The notes under the pieces: generated by a model | Seen by the model: the letters and a program-made list of their open reading frames with translations, nothing else | Told to the model about the DNA's origin: nothing | Database searches by the model: none | Origin: JACCXM01 sp046328335 | GTDB taxonomy: Bacteria > Chloroflexota > Chloroflexia > Thermomicrobiales > UBA6265 | NCBI GenBank assembly: GCA_046328335.1 | Contig: JAXLWU010000016.1 | Span: 50,462-114,461, forward strand | DNA: 64,000 bases | Direction: 5' to 3' | Program-made: the position numbers and the translations under genes | Shown here: in pieces, positions 25,484-33,584 of the stretch | Numbering within the stretch: the stretch's first letter is position 1 | Layout: the number at the start of each line of letters is the position of its first letter

Positions 25484-26630
25484 GCAACGTTTTCCGCGCG
25501 CTGAGTTCGACCACCGGCTGGATCGGTTGCGCGCGGCCATGGCCGAGCGTGGCGTCGAGTTGGCGCTCATCCACAGTCCGGAAAACGTCTGTTACCTGAC
25601 CGGGCACGAAACACCTGGCTATTACGTCTATCAGTGCCTGCTTGTCCCCGCCGCGGGTGAGCCGGTGTTGCTGATGCGTGAGACAGAAACGGTCAACGCC
25701 CGCATCTTCAGTTATCTGAACGACGTGCAGGGCTACCCGGACACTGTCGATCCCGTCGATGCCACCCTGGAGGCGATTCGCTCGCGCGGATTCCCGCTGA
25801 CCACCATCGGCCTGGAAGAGCGATCCTGGTTCTTGCCGCCCCTCGCCTACCGGCGCGTGCGGGATGCGCTCGATGCGGACACGGTGGTGCCAATCGACGA
25901 TCTGGTCGCCCGCTTGCGCCTGATCAAGAGTCCGCTGGAAATCGCCGCGATCCGCGAGGCGGCGCGGGTGACGAGCGCGGCGATGGAAGCGGCGCTGGCG
26001 ACCGTGGCGCCGGGTGTCTCAGAGCGTGAAGTGGCAGCGACGATCTTCGCCACGCTGATGCGCGAGGGGTCAGAGTATCTCGGGATGGAGCCGTTTGTCG
26101 CTTCCGGGCCGCGCAGCGGCGCCATCCACGCCAGCTGGAGCGACCGCATTATCGGCGAGAACGAGACCGTGCTCGTCGAAATCGGCGCCGCGGTCAAGCG
26201 GTACCACGCGGCGCTGATGCGCACCGCCGCGGTTGGCGCGCTGCCGGACAAACTGCAGCAGATGGCGGACGTCTGCATTGCCGCGCTGACCGCCGCCGTG
26301 GAGCAGGTGCGCCCGGGCAACACGCCTGAAATGGTCGATCGCGCCTGCAAGGCGGTGATCGCTGAAGGCGGGCTGCTCGATTGCTATCGCAAGCGCACCG
26401 GCTATTCGATCGGGCTGGCCTTCGCTCCCGACTGGGGCGAAGGCCATATTCTCAGCCTGCGCGAGGGTGAGCATACGGAGTTCGCGCCGGGCATGGTGGT
26501 CCATGTCGTGCCGGCGCTGCGGCAGGTCGGGCTGGGTGGTGTCGGTTTCAGCGAGACCATCCTTGTCACCCCGGACGGGCACGAGGTGCTGACCAGCGTG
26601 CCACGCACTCTGGTGCGGAGAGGTGGTTGA
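25476..26630 (+). CDS. M24-fold hydrolase without metal ligands (creatinase/ectoine-hydrolase-like)
   Basis: Pita-bread fold protein of 384 residues: N-terminal creatinase-type domain (about 10-150), then the M24 catalytic domain. The two metal aspartates expected in D-x-G...D-x-T-R-T are E235 (VLVEIG) and A246 (YHAALMRT), so the dinuclear site is probably absent, as in creatinase and ectoine hydrolase, which use His and Glu without metal. GPRSGAIHASWSDR retains the substrate-side His. It likely opens a ring amidine or amide. Start ATG 25476 lies in GGAGATGGAAC. The gene is part of the tightly overlapped first half of the operon. Confidence 0.82.
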   Translation: MSEQRFPRAEFDHRLDRLRAAMAERGVELALIHSPENVCYLTGHETPGYYVYQCLLVPAAGEPVLLMRETETVNARIFSYLNDVQGYPDTVDPVDATLEAIRSRGFPLTTIGLEERSWFLPPLAYRRVRDALDADTVVPIDDLVARLRLIKSPLEIAAIREAARVTSAAMEAALATVAPGVSEREVAATIFATLMREGSEYLGMEPFVASGPRSGAIHASWSDRIIGENETVLVEIGAAVKRYHAALMRTAAVGALPDKLQQMADVCIAALTAAVEQVRPGNTPEMVDRACKAVIAEGGLLDCYRKRTGYSIGLAFAPDWGEGHILSLREGEHTEFAPGMVVHVVPALRQVGLGGVGFSETILVTPDGHEVLTSVPRTLVRRGG

Positions 26631-26674
26631 GTCGTCGGAGCGGAAGATGCCACATGGAGTAGGTCGCTCATTGT

Positions 26675-26770
26675 CATGTGTCATGCTGACGAAGGAAGCA
26701 TCGCGGCGGATTGCAGGGATCGCACGCGAGGAGCCAAGATGCTGAGCCCGCGGGCTCAGCATGACACATC
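26675..26770 (+). repeat. MITE-like element, about 96 bp (family B)
   Basis: Inverted ends of 13 bp: 26676-26688 and 26757-26769 are perfect complements. Inside is a 24-bp perfect palindrome at 26739-26762 that can act as a terminator-like stem. The first 28 bases recur exactly, inverted, at 34602-34629. It occupies most of the 179-bp gap before the DHDPS-family gene. Confidence 0.75.
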
Positions 26771-26809
26771 ATGGTGGACGGAGTATTGAGTCACACCGGA
26801 GAACGAAGC

Positions 26810-27706
26810 ATGGCTGAATCTGGTCTTCTTCCCGGCGTCCATATCATCACCGCGACGCCGTTCCTGCCCGATGAATCGCTGGACGAGGCGAGTGTCGCGA
26901 CGCTGGTGGCGGCGTGCGCCGCGGCTGGCGCCGAGGGGATGGTGATCCTCGGGGTGATGGGTGAGGCGGACCGCCTCAGCGACGCCGAGCGGGAACGGGT
27001 CATCGACCGCTTCGTGGCCGAGAACGCGGGACGGATGCAGATCACCGTCGGAGTCACCGCGGCGGGAACCCACGCCACCCGGGAGCGGGCGCGGGATGCG
27101 GTTCGCCGCGGAGCGCAGGCAGTGATGGTCTCGCCGGCCTTCGGGATGAGCGCCGGTCCATCCCTGCGCGATCACTTCCAGCGGATCGGAGATGGCCTCG
27201 CCGCGCCGGTCGTGGTTCAGGATCATCCGCCCTCTTCCGGGGTGAAAATGCCGATCGCCTTCATCGCTGAGTTGGCCGAGGTGCTCCCGCCGGGATCGTC
27301 CGCCAAACTGGAAGATCCGCCGACCTCGCTGCGGATGGCGGAGTTGCGCTCGCTGACCGATGCGCTGAGCATCTATGGCGGCTCGGGCGGTGTCTACCTG
27401 CTGCCGGAACTGGATGCGGGCGCGGATGGGGCAATGACCGGCTTCGCCTTGCTCCCGGCGCTGGTCCAGATCGTTCGCGACTTTCGCGGCGGCAACCGGG
27501 AGGCGGCCCGAGCGACCTACGAACGGTTGCTGCCGTTGATGCTGCTCGAAAGCCAGCCCGGTCTCGCCACCGGCATCCGCAAGGAGATCCTGCGCCGGAA
27601 TGGCGCCCTCGCCCACCCCACCGTCCGCCAGCCGGCGCCTCCCCTGACTCCAACTACCCTGGCGGAACTGGACAAACTGCTGGATGAGTTGAGTCGGCCA
27701 GACTGA
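26810..27706 (+). CDS. DHDPS/N-acetylneuraminate-lyase family enzyme
   Basis: TIM-barrel class I lyase of 298 residues. The Schiff-base Lys is K166 in SAKLEDPP; the strand-opening GEADRLSDAERERV block matches the family G-E...L-s..E..r. The position of the DHDPS Tyr (Y-N-x-P) is VQDHPPSSGV, as in many non-lysine members that act on sugar acids or hydroxy-amino acids. It probably adds or removes pyruvate. Start ATG 26810 follows GGAGAACGAAGC. Part of the catabolic cluster but separated by a repeat-bearing gap. Confidence 0.85.
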   Translation: MAESGLLPGVHIITATPFLPDESLDEASVATLVAACAAAGAEGMVILGVMGEADRLSDAERERVIDRFVAENAGRMQITVGVTAAGTHATRERARDAVRRGAQAVMVSPAFGMSAGPSLRDHFQRIGDGLAAPVVVQDHPPSSGVKMPIAFIAELAEVLPPGSSAKLEDPPTSLRMAELRSLTDALSIYGGSGGVYLLPELDAGADGAMTGFALLPALVQIVRDFRGGNREAARATYERLLPLMLLESQPGLATGIRKEILRRNGALAHPTVRQPAPPLTPTTLAELDKLLDELSRPD

Positions 27707-27743
27707 GAGACGGCAAGACGGCAGGACGGCAAGTCGGCAAGAC
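27707..27743 (+). repeat. Octamer array (CGGCAAGA units), plus orientation
   Basis: Four to five 8-bp units start right after the stop of the DHDPS-family gene. Bases 27727-27743 are an exact inverted copy of 27817-27833 in the next array, allowing a 17-bp stem with a 73-base loop. Confidence 0.7.
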
Positions 27744-27808
27744 CGATAAGATGACCGTCGTGTCGATCGCAGATGGCGGAGGTGAGAATCGCGGTGGATC
27801 GCCTATCC

Positions 27809-27871
27809 GGCTCGCCGTCTTGCCGACTTGCCGGCTCGCCGTCTTGCCGACTCGCCGACTCGCCGACTCCG
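27809..27871 (-). repeat. Octamer array (GCC-type units), minus orientation
   Basis: Seven 8-bp units plus a remnant, from 27809 to 27871, ending 15 bp before the start of the next gene. Opposite in orientation to the array at 27707. Confidence 0.75.
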
Positions 27872-27886
27872 TGAAGGGAGAGTGCC

Positions 27887-28984
27887 ATGCCGATGCTCTG
27901 GGGGAAACAGTACACCCGAACGGAACTGATGCAGCACATCGGCCGCCTGGAACAGGTGGCCGGGGTGCGCCTGGTCGAACGTGGGGACGGGATGGAGCGC
28001 GGCGTGCGCGTGCTCGAGTTCCGCACCGGGTCCGGGTTCAGTTTCGACGTGCTGATCGACCGCGCCATGGACATCGGCCGCTGCGAGCACAATGGCCGCG
28101 CCCTCGGCTGGCAGAGCCCGACCGGGTTCATCGGTCCCTGGTACTTCGAGCCGGAAGACCTTGGCTGGTTGCGCGGGTTTGGCGGCGGACTGGTTACTAC
28201 CTGCGGCTTGGAACACGCGTTGTTCATGGCCGAGGACACCGCCGCCCATTACAACTACCCGCCTAAGGTCACGGTGCGGTTTGGGCTGCATGGCCGCGTT
28301 TCGTATCTCCCCGCGACCCTCACTGGGTATGGCGCCGCGTGGGATGGCGACGACTGCACCCTCTGGGCGGAAGGCGAGATCGCCCAGGTCGCGATGTTCG
28401 GCGAGAACCTGGTGTTGCGCCGCCGCGTCGAGGCAACCGTTGGGGAGAACCGGCTGCGCATCCATGACGAGGTCACCAATGCCGGCTGGAATCCGACGCC
28501 GCACATGTACCTCTACCATGTCAACGTCGGGTTCCCCGCCCTGGATGATGGCGCCGAACTGGTGATCCCGGCGAGCAATCCCTCTCCGCGGGGCGATCAC
28601 CCGGTCGCGGGATACCGGAAATTCCACGGACCGACCGAAGGTTACGTCGAGCAGGTGACCGAGCATGATATCCATGCCGAGGCGGACGGCTCCGTTCCGG
28701 TGGCGATCGTCAACCGCAAGGCTGGATTCGGCGCCTACGAGGTGTTCAACCAGCGCCAGTTACCGCGCCACTTCATCTGGCGCATGCTCGGTCAGGGAAC
28801 CTACGTGGTCGGCATCGAGCCGAGCACGAATCGGACTTCAGGGCGGCTCCCGGCGCGGGAATCGGGCGAGTTGATCATCCTCGGTCCCGGCGAAACGCGT
28901 CAATACGACCTCGAACTCGGCGCGCTGCCCGACGCCGCGGCGATCGATGCCTTTGCCGCGCGCGTCGCGGCGATCGAGAGTTAG
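27887..28984 (+). CDS. DUF4432 aldose-epimerase-like protein
   Basis: Beta-sandwich protein of 365 residues of the galactose-mutarotase superfamily, DUF4432 branch. Typical pieces: DVLIDRAMDIGRCEHNGRALGW, then GWLRGFGGGLVTTCGLEH, and FPALDDGAELVIP, with final GPGETRQYDLEL. The conserved His (GLEH, HMYLYHVN) and Glu (GIEPSTN) that act in mutarotation are present. Role in the cluster may be to interconvert ring forms of a sugar-like or lactol intermediate. Start ATG 27887 has GAAGGGAGA upstream. Function inferred from fold. Confidence 0.85.
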   Translation: MPMLWGKQYTRTELMQHIGRLEQVAGVRLVERGDGMERGVRVLEFRTGSGFSFDVLIDRAMDIGRCEHNGRALGWQSPTGFIGPWYFEPEDLGWLRGFGGGLVTTCGLEHALFMAEDTAAHYNYPPKVTVRFGLHGRVSYLPATLTGYGAAWDGDDCTLWAEGEIAQVAMFGENLVLRRRVEATVGENRLRIHDEVTNAGWNPTPHMYLYHVNVGFPALDDGAELVIPASNPSPRGDHPVAGYRKFHGPTEGYVEQVTEHDIHAEADGSVPVAIVNRKAGFGAYEVFNQRQLPRHFIWRMLGQGTYVVGIEPSTNRTSGRLPARESGELIILGPGETRQYDLELGALPDAAAIDAFAARVAAIES

Positions 28985-29018
28985 GTGTCAGGAGTCAGGT
29001 GTCGGGAGTCAGGAGACG
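28984..29018 (+). repeat. Heptamer array (GGWGTCR units)
   Basis: Five consecutive 7-bp units (ggtgtca, ggagtca, ggtgtcg, ggagtca, ggagacg) begin at the stop codon of the DUF4432 gene. Confidence 0.7.
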
Positions 29019-29086
29019 GAAGTTGGAGAGGAACGTACGATGGTGCGGACTGGATGCATCGAACTTCGGTGTCTCCTCCTCGACTG

Positions 29087-29146
29087 CTCGACCTCTCGCC
29101 TTCTCGACTCGCCGTCTCGCCGTCTCGCCGTCTCGCCGACTCGTCG
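29087..29146 (-). repeat. Octamer array (CGTCTCGC units)
   Basis: Seven or more 8-bp units ending 14 bp before the SDR start codon, next to its GAAAGGAG ribosome site. Same family and orientation as the array at 27809. Confidence 0.75.
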
Positions 29147-29159
29147 AAAGGAGCCATCC

Positions 29160-29933
29160 ATGGACCTCGGATTGCAGGACAAGGTGTTTGTCGTTGGCGG
29201 CGGGAGCAAAGGGCTCGGCCGGGGTATCGCGCAGGCGCTCGTTGACGAGGGGGCGCGGGTGCTGCTGATGTCGCGCGATGCGGGGAGTCTGGCGAAAGCA
29301 CGCCAGGAACTTGGTGACGCGGCGCGCAGCGTCGCCGCCGATATGGCCGATCCCGACGCCCCGGGCAGGGTTGTGACGGCGCTCGAAGCCGAATTCGGCG
29401 GCCGCCTGGATGGGATTGTGATCAACGCGGGCGGTCCCCCCGCCGGGAAAGCGCTCGCCCTGGACGATCAGCAATGGCTCGGCGCCTATCAGTTGCTGAT
29501 CGGCGGCCCGTTGCGAATGCTGCGGACCCTGCTGCCGAAGATGACCGATGGCGGCGCGATTCTCTTTGTGACCTCCACCTCGGTGCGCCAACCCATCGGA
29601 AATCTCGACACGTCCAACGTCTTGCGGCCGGGAGTTGCGGCGCTGGCGAAAACCCTCGCGCATGAGCTCGCCCCGGCGATCCGGGTCAACTCTCTTGCCC
29701 CGGGTCGGTTCAATACCGATCGTATCCGTACCCTCGACGCGGGTCGTGCCGAGGCGCTCGGCATTTCATCAGAGGAGGTTGCCGCCGAATCGAGCAAGGC
29801 GATCCCCTTCGGTCGCTATGGGGAACCGATCGAGTTCGGCCGCTTCGCCGCATTCCTCCTCTCCCCCGCCGCTTCCTACATCTCCGGACTGAATGCCCAT
29901 GCCGACGGCGCGTTGGTGACCGCGCTGCCATAG
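29160..29933 (+). CDS. Short-chain dehydrogenase/reductase lacking the catalytic Tyr
   Basis: Rossmann-fold protein of 257 residues. The nucleotide loop GGGSKGLG and the NAG block (NAGGPP) are present, and the catalytic Ser in TSTSVRQP. Where the Tyr-x-x-x-Lys should stand it reads SNVLRPGVAALAK, so the Lys is kept but the Tyr is absent; a subgroup of SDRs shares this. It may use another residue or act as a binding protein. Last gene of the catabolic cluster. Start ATG 29160 follows AAAGGAG eight bases upstream. Confidence 0.85.
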   Translation: MDLGLQDKVFVVGGGSKGLGRGIAQALVDEGARVLLMSRDAGSLAKARQELGDAARSVAADMADPDAPGRVVTALEAEFGGRLDGIVINAGGPPAGKALALDDQQWLGAYQLLIGGPLRMLRTLLPKMTDGGAILFVTSTSVRQPIGNLDTSNVLRPGVAALAKTLAHELAPAIRVNSLAPGRFNTDRIRTLDAGRAEALGISSEEVAAESSKAIPFGRYGEPIEFGRFAAFLLSPAASYISGLNAHADGALVTALP

Positions 29934-29992
29934 CGCGGCAGCGGTCACGGATCACCGCGCGACCGTGAGGAACGCCTACGGCGCGTCAAAAA

Positions 29993-30034
29993 AGCCCCTC
30001 GCCCATCGCAATGGGAGAGGGGTTAGGGTGAGGG
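29993..30034 (+). repeat. CTCACCCC-family palindrome
   Basis: A 42-base GC palindrome of the same family as the pair at 21371 and 21497, placed between the SDR gene and a convergent small gene. It can form a stem followed by few T, so it may terminate both. Confidence 0.6.
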
Positions 30035-30110
30035 CTCCTAATTGGGACGAGGGCGCTTGAACCGAAATCCGGTCAAGGGCGATGCGCCGGCAGGCGCGCA
30101 ATGACTCCGT

Positions 30111-30344
30111 TTAGCGGGCCATCGCCGCCCGGAGGTGGGCCGCGCCGACTTCGCTGGCGAGCATCCGATCGCGTTCATTTGGCACGATGCCCCAGGTCAT
30201 ACCGCGGCCGGCAAGATCCCGTTCCTTGCTGGGAAACCCTTCCCGGCTGTCGACGCCGAACCGCTGCGCGGTGATCGCCAGCAGGATCAGGGTGGCGATG
30301 GCGACGATCATGATCGTGAATTCCATGGTGAGTTGCATCTCCAT
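30111..30344 (-). CDS. Small one-helix membrane protein
   Basis: Protein of 77 residues with a single hydrophobic helix near residues 9-28 (IMIVAIATLILLAITAQ) and a charged C-terminal tail. It resembles short conserved membrane anchors and has no motif. Two other in-frame starts (30338, 30326) exist; 30326 has GGAG twelve bases upstream. Function unknown. Convergent with the SDR gene. Confidence 0.5.
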   Translation of the reverse strand: MEMQLTMEFTIMIVAIATLILLAITAQRFGVDSREGFPSKERDLAGRGMTWGIVPNERDRMLASEVGAAHLRAAMAR

Positions 30345-30446
30345 TCGTTGGTGTGTCGCCGGGATTGAAGGTTCACCTGGCGGATTGCGGATGATGGCTG
30401 TGATGCCTTTGCGGGTGGGTCGGTCCGATCGTCCGCGTTCGCCGCG

Positions 30447-30674
30447 CTACAGGCAGATCGCGGTGCGGCATTCCGCTTTCATCGCTGGTGTGAGCAGGAG
30501 GCGCGGTACGGCGATGCCGCGCAACCGGGCCGCTAGGGCCTGGGTGAGTCCCGGTCGCGATCTCCGGGTCGGAGTAGCGATGGCCTCCGTCGCTCGCGCG
30601 TCCCGCTCGACTTCGCGCTGCCACTCACGCCGCCGGAGCGCCGATTCCGTTTCAATTGCGTACCAGTTCTGCAT
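30447..30674 (-). CDS. Small conserved-looking protein
   Basis: Protein of 75 residues. It begins MQNWYAIETESALRRREW, an Arg/Glu-rich amphipathic opening seen in other small actinobacterial/Chloroflexota proteins, then a basic helix. Start ATG 30674 has GAGGAG about six bases upstream, which supports translation. No motif; function unknown. The 273-bp gap upstream (30675-30947) to the Nramp gene shows only a small stem at about 30839-30857. Confidence 0.55.
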   Translation of the reverse strand: MQNWYAIETESALRRREWQREVERDARATEAIATPTRRSRPGLTQALAARLRGIAVPRLLLTPAMKAECRTAICL

Positions 30675-30947
30675 TGCTGACTCCTCGTGCTCAGCTGCTC
30701 CGTGGCGCGTTTCCCGGGCTGCGCGCGTTCAACCCGTGCCACGCTCATAGAACGTCAGAGCGTCCAGTGCGTGAGATGGTGGAACGGTCTGATCCGCCAA
30801 TTTCCGACAGTCAAGGACCAGGAAACTTGGGTGAGGATCGGGCTATTCGAGCCCGACTGGGAGGGCTGCTGTCGACCGTCAAGGTCATGTCCAGAAATGG
30901 CCAGCCGTCCGCCGATAGCCGCGTCCCGGATGTGCTAGTGTCTCGTT

Positions 30948-32291
30948 GTGGCTGAGCGTGAATCCGGTGAACAGGGATCCTTGGCGTGGGCGGTAGAAGA
31001 AGTGGCCCGCGCGGAAGCCGTGGACGCCCCCGATGGCGCTGCCGCCGTGCTCGCCGGGACCTCGCGCCGCGGCAAACTGGGCCAGTTGCTTCCGTTCCTC
31101 GGCCCCGCCTTCATCGCCTCCATCGCCTACATGGATCCGGGCAACTTCGCCACCAACATCCAGGGCGGCGCGCAGTTCGGCTATCTCCTGCTCTGGGTAA
31201 TCGTCGCCTCGAATCTGATGGCGATGCTGGTGCAGACGCTCTCCGCCAAACTCGGTATCGCCACCGGGAAAAGTCTGCCGGAGATGATCCGCCAGGAGTT
31301 GCCGCGGCCGCTGGTCTGGGTGCTCTGGGCGCTGGCCGAGGTGGTGGCGATGGCGACCGACCTCGCCGAGTTCCTGGGCGCGGCCGTGGCGATGAATCTC
31401 CTCTTCGGGATCCCGCTCCTGCCGGCGGCGTTGCTGACCGGGGTGGTGACGTTTGCCATCCTCGCCCTGCAGCGCTACGGCTTCCGGCCGCTGGAAGCGG
31501 TGATCACCGCATTTGTCGGCATCATCGGGGTCTGCTACCTGATCGAGACGGTGCTGGGACGCCCCGATTTCGGCGCCGCCGCGCAGGCGGTCATCCGGCC
31601 GCAGTTCGCTGGGACCGAAAGCGTCATGCTCGCCGCCGGCATCCTGGGCGCCACGGTGATGCCCCACGTGATCTATCTCCACTCGGCGCTGACCCAGAAC
31701 CGCATCGTCGCGCCCACTCCCGCCATGAAGCGGCGGATCTTCCGCTATGAGTTGATCGACATCCTGATCGCGATGGGGATCGCCGGATTGGTCAATGCGT
31801 CGATGCTGATGATCGCCGCGGCAACATTCTGGGCGACAGGAATCGAAGTCACCGCGGACTCGGACATCATTCGTGAGGCGTATCGCACCCTGACGCCGCT
31901 GCTCGGAGGCGCCGCGAGCACCATCTTCGCGGTTTCGCTGCTCGCCTCAGGTCTGTCATCGTCGACCGTTGGCACAATGGCGGGGCAGGTCATCATGCAG
32001 GGATTCATCCACCGCCAGATTCCGATCTGGCTCCGCCGCCTGGTGACGATGGTCCCGGCGCTGATCGTGATCGGGCTCGGGATCGATGCCACCCGCGCGC
32101 TGGTGGTGAGCCAGGTGGTGCTCTCGTTTGGTATTCCCTTTGCCCTGGTGCCCCTGGTGCTCTTCACGCGCCGCCGCGACCTGATGGGCGATCTCGCCAA
32201 CCGGGCGTTGACCAACCTCGCCGCCGGGATCGTGGCCACCCTGATCATCGCGCTCAACCTCTTTCTGCTCTATCAGACCTTTCTTGGCTGA
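30948..32291 (+). CDS. mntH: Nramp-family divalent metal transporter
   Basis: Proton-coupled Mn/Fe importer of 447 residues with about eleven hydrophobic helices. The metal-binding D-P-G-N of helix 1 (YMDPGNFATNI) and M-P-H of helix 6 (VMPHVIYLHS) are present, and the GQVIMQGF block is typical. The N-terminal 35 residues are an acidic cytoplasmic extension. Start is GTG 30948. No Mn riboswitch or MntR box is recognisable upstream. Next gene is a Usp 17 bp downstream, possibly co-transcribed. Confidence 0.92.
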   Translation: MAERESGEQGSLAWAVEEVARAEAVDAPDGAAAVLAGTSRRGKLGQLLPFLGPAFIASIAYMDPGNFATNIQGGAQFGYLLLWVIVASNLMAMLVQTLSAKLGIATGKSLPEMIRQELPRPLVWVLWALAEVVAMATDLAEFLGAAVAMNLLFGIPLLPAALLTGVVTFAILALQRYGFRPLEAVITAFVGIIGVCYLIETVLGRPDFGAAAQAVIRPQFAGTESVMLAAGILGATVMPHVIYLHSALTQNRIVAPTPAMKRRIFRYELIDILIAMGIAGLVNASMLMIAAATFWATGIEVTADSDIIREAYRTLTPLLGGAASTIFAVSLLASGLSSSTVGTMAGQVIMQGFIHRQIPIWLRRLVTMVPALIVIGLGIDATRALVVSQVVLSFGIPFALVPLVLFTRRRDLMGDLANRALTNLAAGIVATLIIALNLFLLYQTFLG

Positions 32292-32308
32292 CGCGGAGAG
32301 GCATCACC

Positions 32309-33250
32309 GTGACGGATACGATTCTCGTTCCCCTCGATGGTTCGCCCGCGGCGGAGGCGGCGCTCCCCGTGGCCGCCATGCTGGCGCAACGGCTGCCGGC
32401 GAAGATCAGACTGCTCCATGTGCTGGAGCGGGACGCGCCGCATCGCATCCACGGGGAACGGCACTTGACCCGGGAAGCGGACGCGGCCGCTTACCTGGCC
32501 GAGATCGTCGCTCGCCTCGCGCGTCAGGGAATCGATGCGGACTGGCATGCGCATGAGGTGCCGGTTGGGGATGTGCCGTTGAGTATTGCCAGTCACGCGG
32601 CGGAATCGGGCGCGACCTTGATCCTGCTGACCGCGCATGGCGGGAGCGATGCGCGGACCTGGCTCAGCGGCGTGGTAGCCCAGGGCGTAATCCGGCACGC
32701 GGCGCCCCCGGTGTTGCTGATGCGCGTCGAGCCAGGTCAGGACGAGGCCGCCTTTGCCCCGCGCGAAATGCTGGTGAGCATCGATGCCGATCGGCAAGGG
32801 GCGGTGGCGCTGCCGATCGCGGCGCGGCTGGCGCGAGCGCTCGACATTCCCCTGCGCCTGCTCGCGGTGGTCCCGACCGTGGAGACGATGCCCGGTGACC
32901 GCGCCGTTGCCGCTCGTCTCATCCCGAGCGGCGCGGCGGTGGCGCTCGATCTCGAAGCCGAGGCAGTGGCGCGGGCGCTGCAGGAGATGGCGGCGCGGCT
33001 CCGCGCCGCTGGTCTCCCCGTGGAAACCACGGTAGCCCGCGGTGATCCGGCTCAGATCATCCCTACCGTGACCAGGGCGCAGTCGGCGCTGACCGCGCTG
33101 GCGACCCACGGCCGCGTCGGTCTCGATGCATTCTGGTCCGGGAGCGTCGGCGCCCGGATCATCGCCCGTGGCGATGGTCCGTTTCTCCTCGTCCATCCCG
33201 AACCGCCGGACGCCATGCCGATCGCCGAGAGCACGTCGTCGCGCCGCTAG
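32309..33250 (+). CDS. Universal stress protein with two Usp domains
   Basis: Soluble protein of 313 residues made of two tandem Usp domains (about 1-140 and 150-300). The first opens ILVPLDGSPAAEAAL and has the ATP-type G-x2-G-x9-G-(S/T) region in part (AHGGSDARTWLSGVVAQGV); the second ends THGRVGLDAFWSGSVGARI, a good nucleotide loop. Start GTG 32309 has GGAGAGG upstream. Usp tandem proteins bind ATP and help in stress survival. It lies 17 bp after the Nramp gene and may be co-expressed. Confidence 0.9.
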   Translation: MTDTILVPLDGSPAAEAALPVAAMLAQRLPAKIRLLHVLERDAPHRIHGERHLTREADAAAYLAEIVARLARQGIDADWHAHEVPVGDVPLSIASHAAESGATLILLTAHGGSDARTWLSGVVAQGVIRHAAPPVLLMRVEPGQDEAAFAPREMLVSIDADRQGAVALPIAARLARALDIPLRLLAVVPTVETMPGDRAVAARLIPSGAAVALDLEAEAVARALQEMAARLRAAGLPVETTVARGDPAQIIPTVTRAQSALTALATHGRVGLDAFWSGSVGARIIARGDGPFLLVHPEPPDAMPIAESTSSRR

Positions 33251-33266
33251 CGGGCTCCGCCGTGTT

Positions 33267-33584
33267 CTAGCCGGTCTGGAGCGAATGGAGGCCTGAACCT
33301 CGACCAGGTGAAGGCCGCGGACCGAGGGCGCGGCGGTTGGTCAGGCCGAGTTTGTCGAGAACGGCCGCCACGTGACTCTCCGCCGTTCGCACCCCGATGC
33401 CCAGGTGCTCGGCGATCTCCTGGTTGGTCATGCGCACGCGGAGCAGCGCGAGCACTTCCTGCTCGCGCCGGGTCAAAGAGGCCAGCGCCGGAGCCGCGGG
33501 GGCGATCCCGGCGGTCCTGCTGTCGGTCGTGGTGGACGTTCGCGCTGCTGCCATCTCATTATGAGTGAACGTCAATCCGGCCAT
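33267..33584 (-). CDS. LuxR-type helix-turn-helix protein
   Basis: Transcription regulator of 105 residues that is little more than a LuxR HTH (about 37-90): LTRREQEVLALLRVRMTNQEIAEHLGIGVRTAESHVAAVLDKLGL. No receiver or sensor domain. The start is uncertain (33584 or 33554); neither has a good ribosome site, and the frame stays open to 33665. It converges with the Usp gene. It could be controlled by dimerisation or partner proteins. Confidence 0.75.
   Translation of the reverse strand: MAGLTFTHNEMAAARTSTTTDSRTAGIAPAAPALASLTRREQEVLALLRVRMTNQEIAEHLGIGVRTAESHVAAVLDKLGLTNRRALGPRPSPGRGSGLHSLQTG

Noticed and set aside
18716..29933. Ectoine degradation operon
   Set aside because: An amino-acid importer with an M24 hydrolase is suggestive, but the deacetylase of that pathway is AstE/AspA-like, not M20, and the aminotransferase and dehydrogenase partners are missing.
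30675..30947. Possible Mn riboswitch ahead of the Nramp gene
   Set aside because: Only one small stem (about 30839-30857) is seen; the conserved loops of the yybP-ykoY riboswitch are absent.
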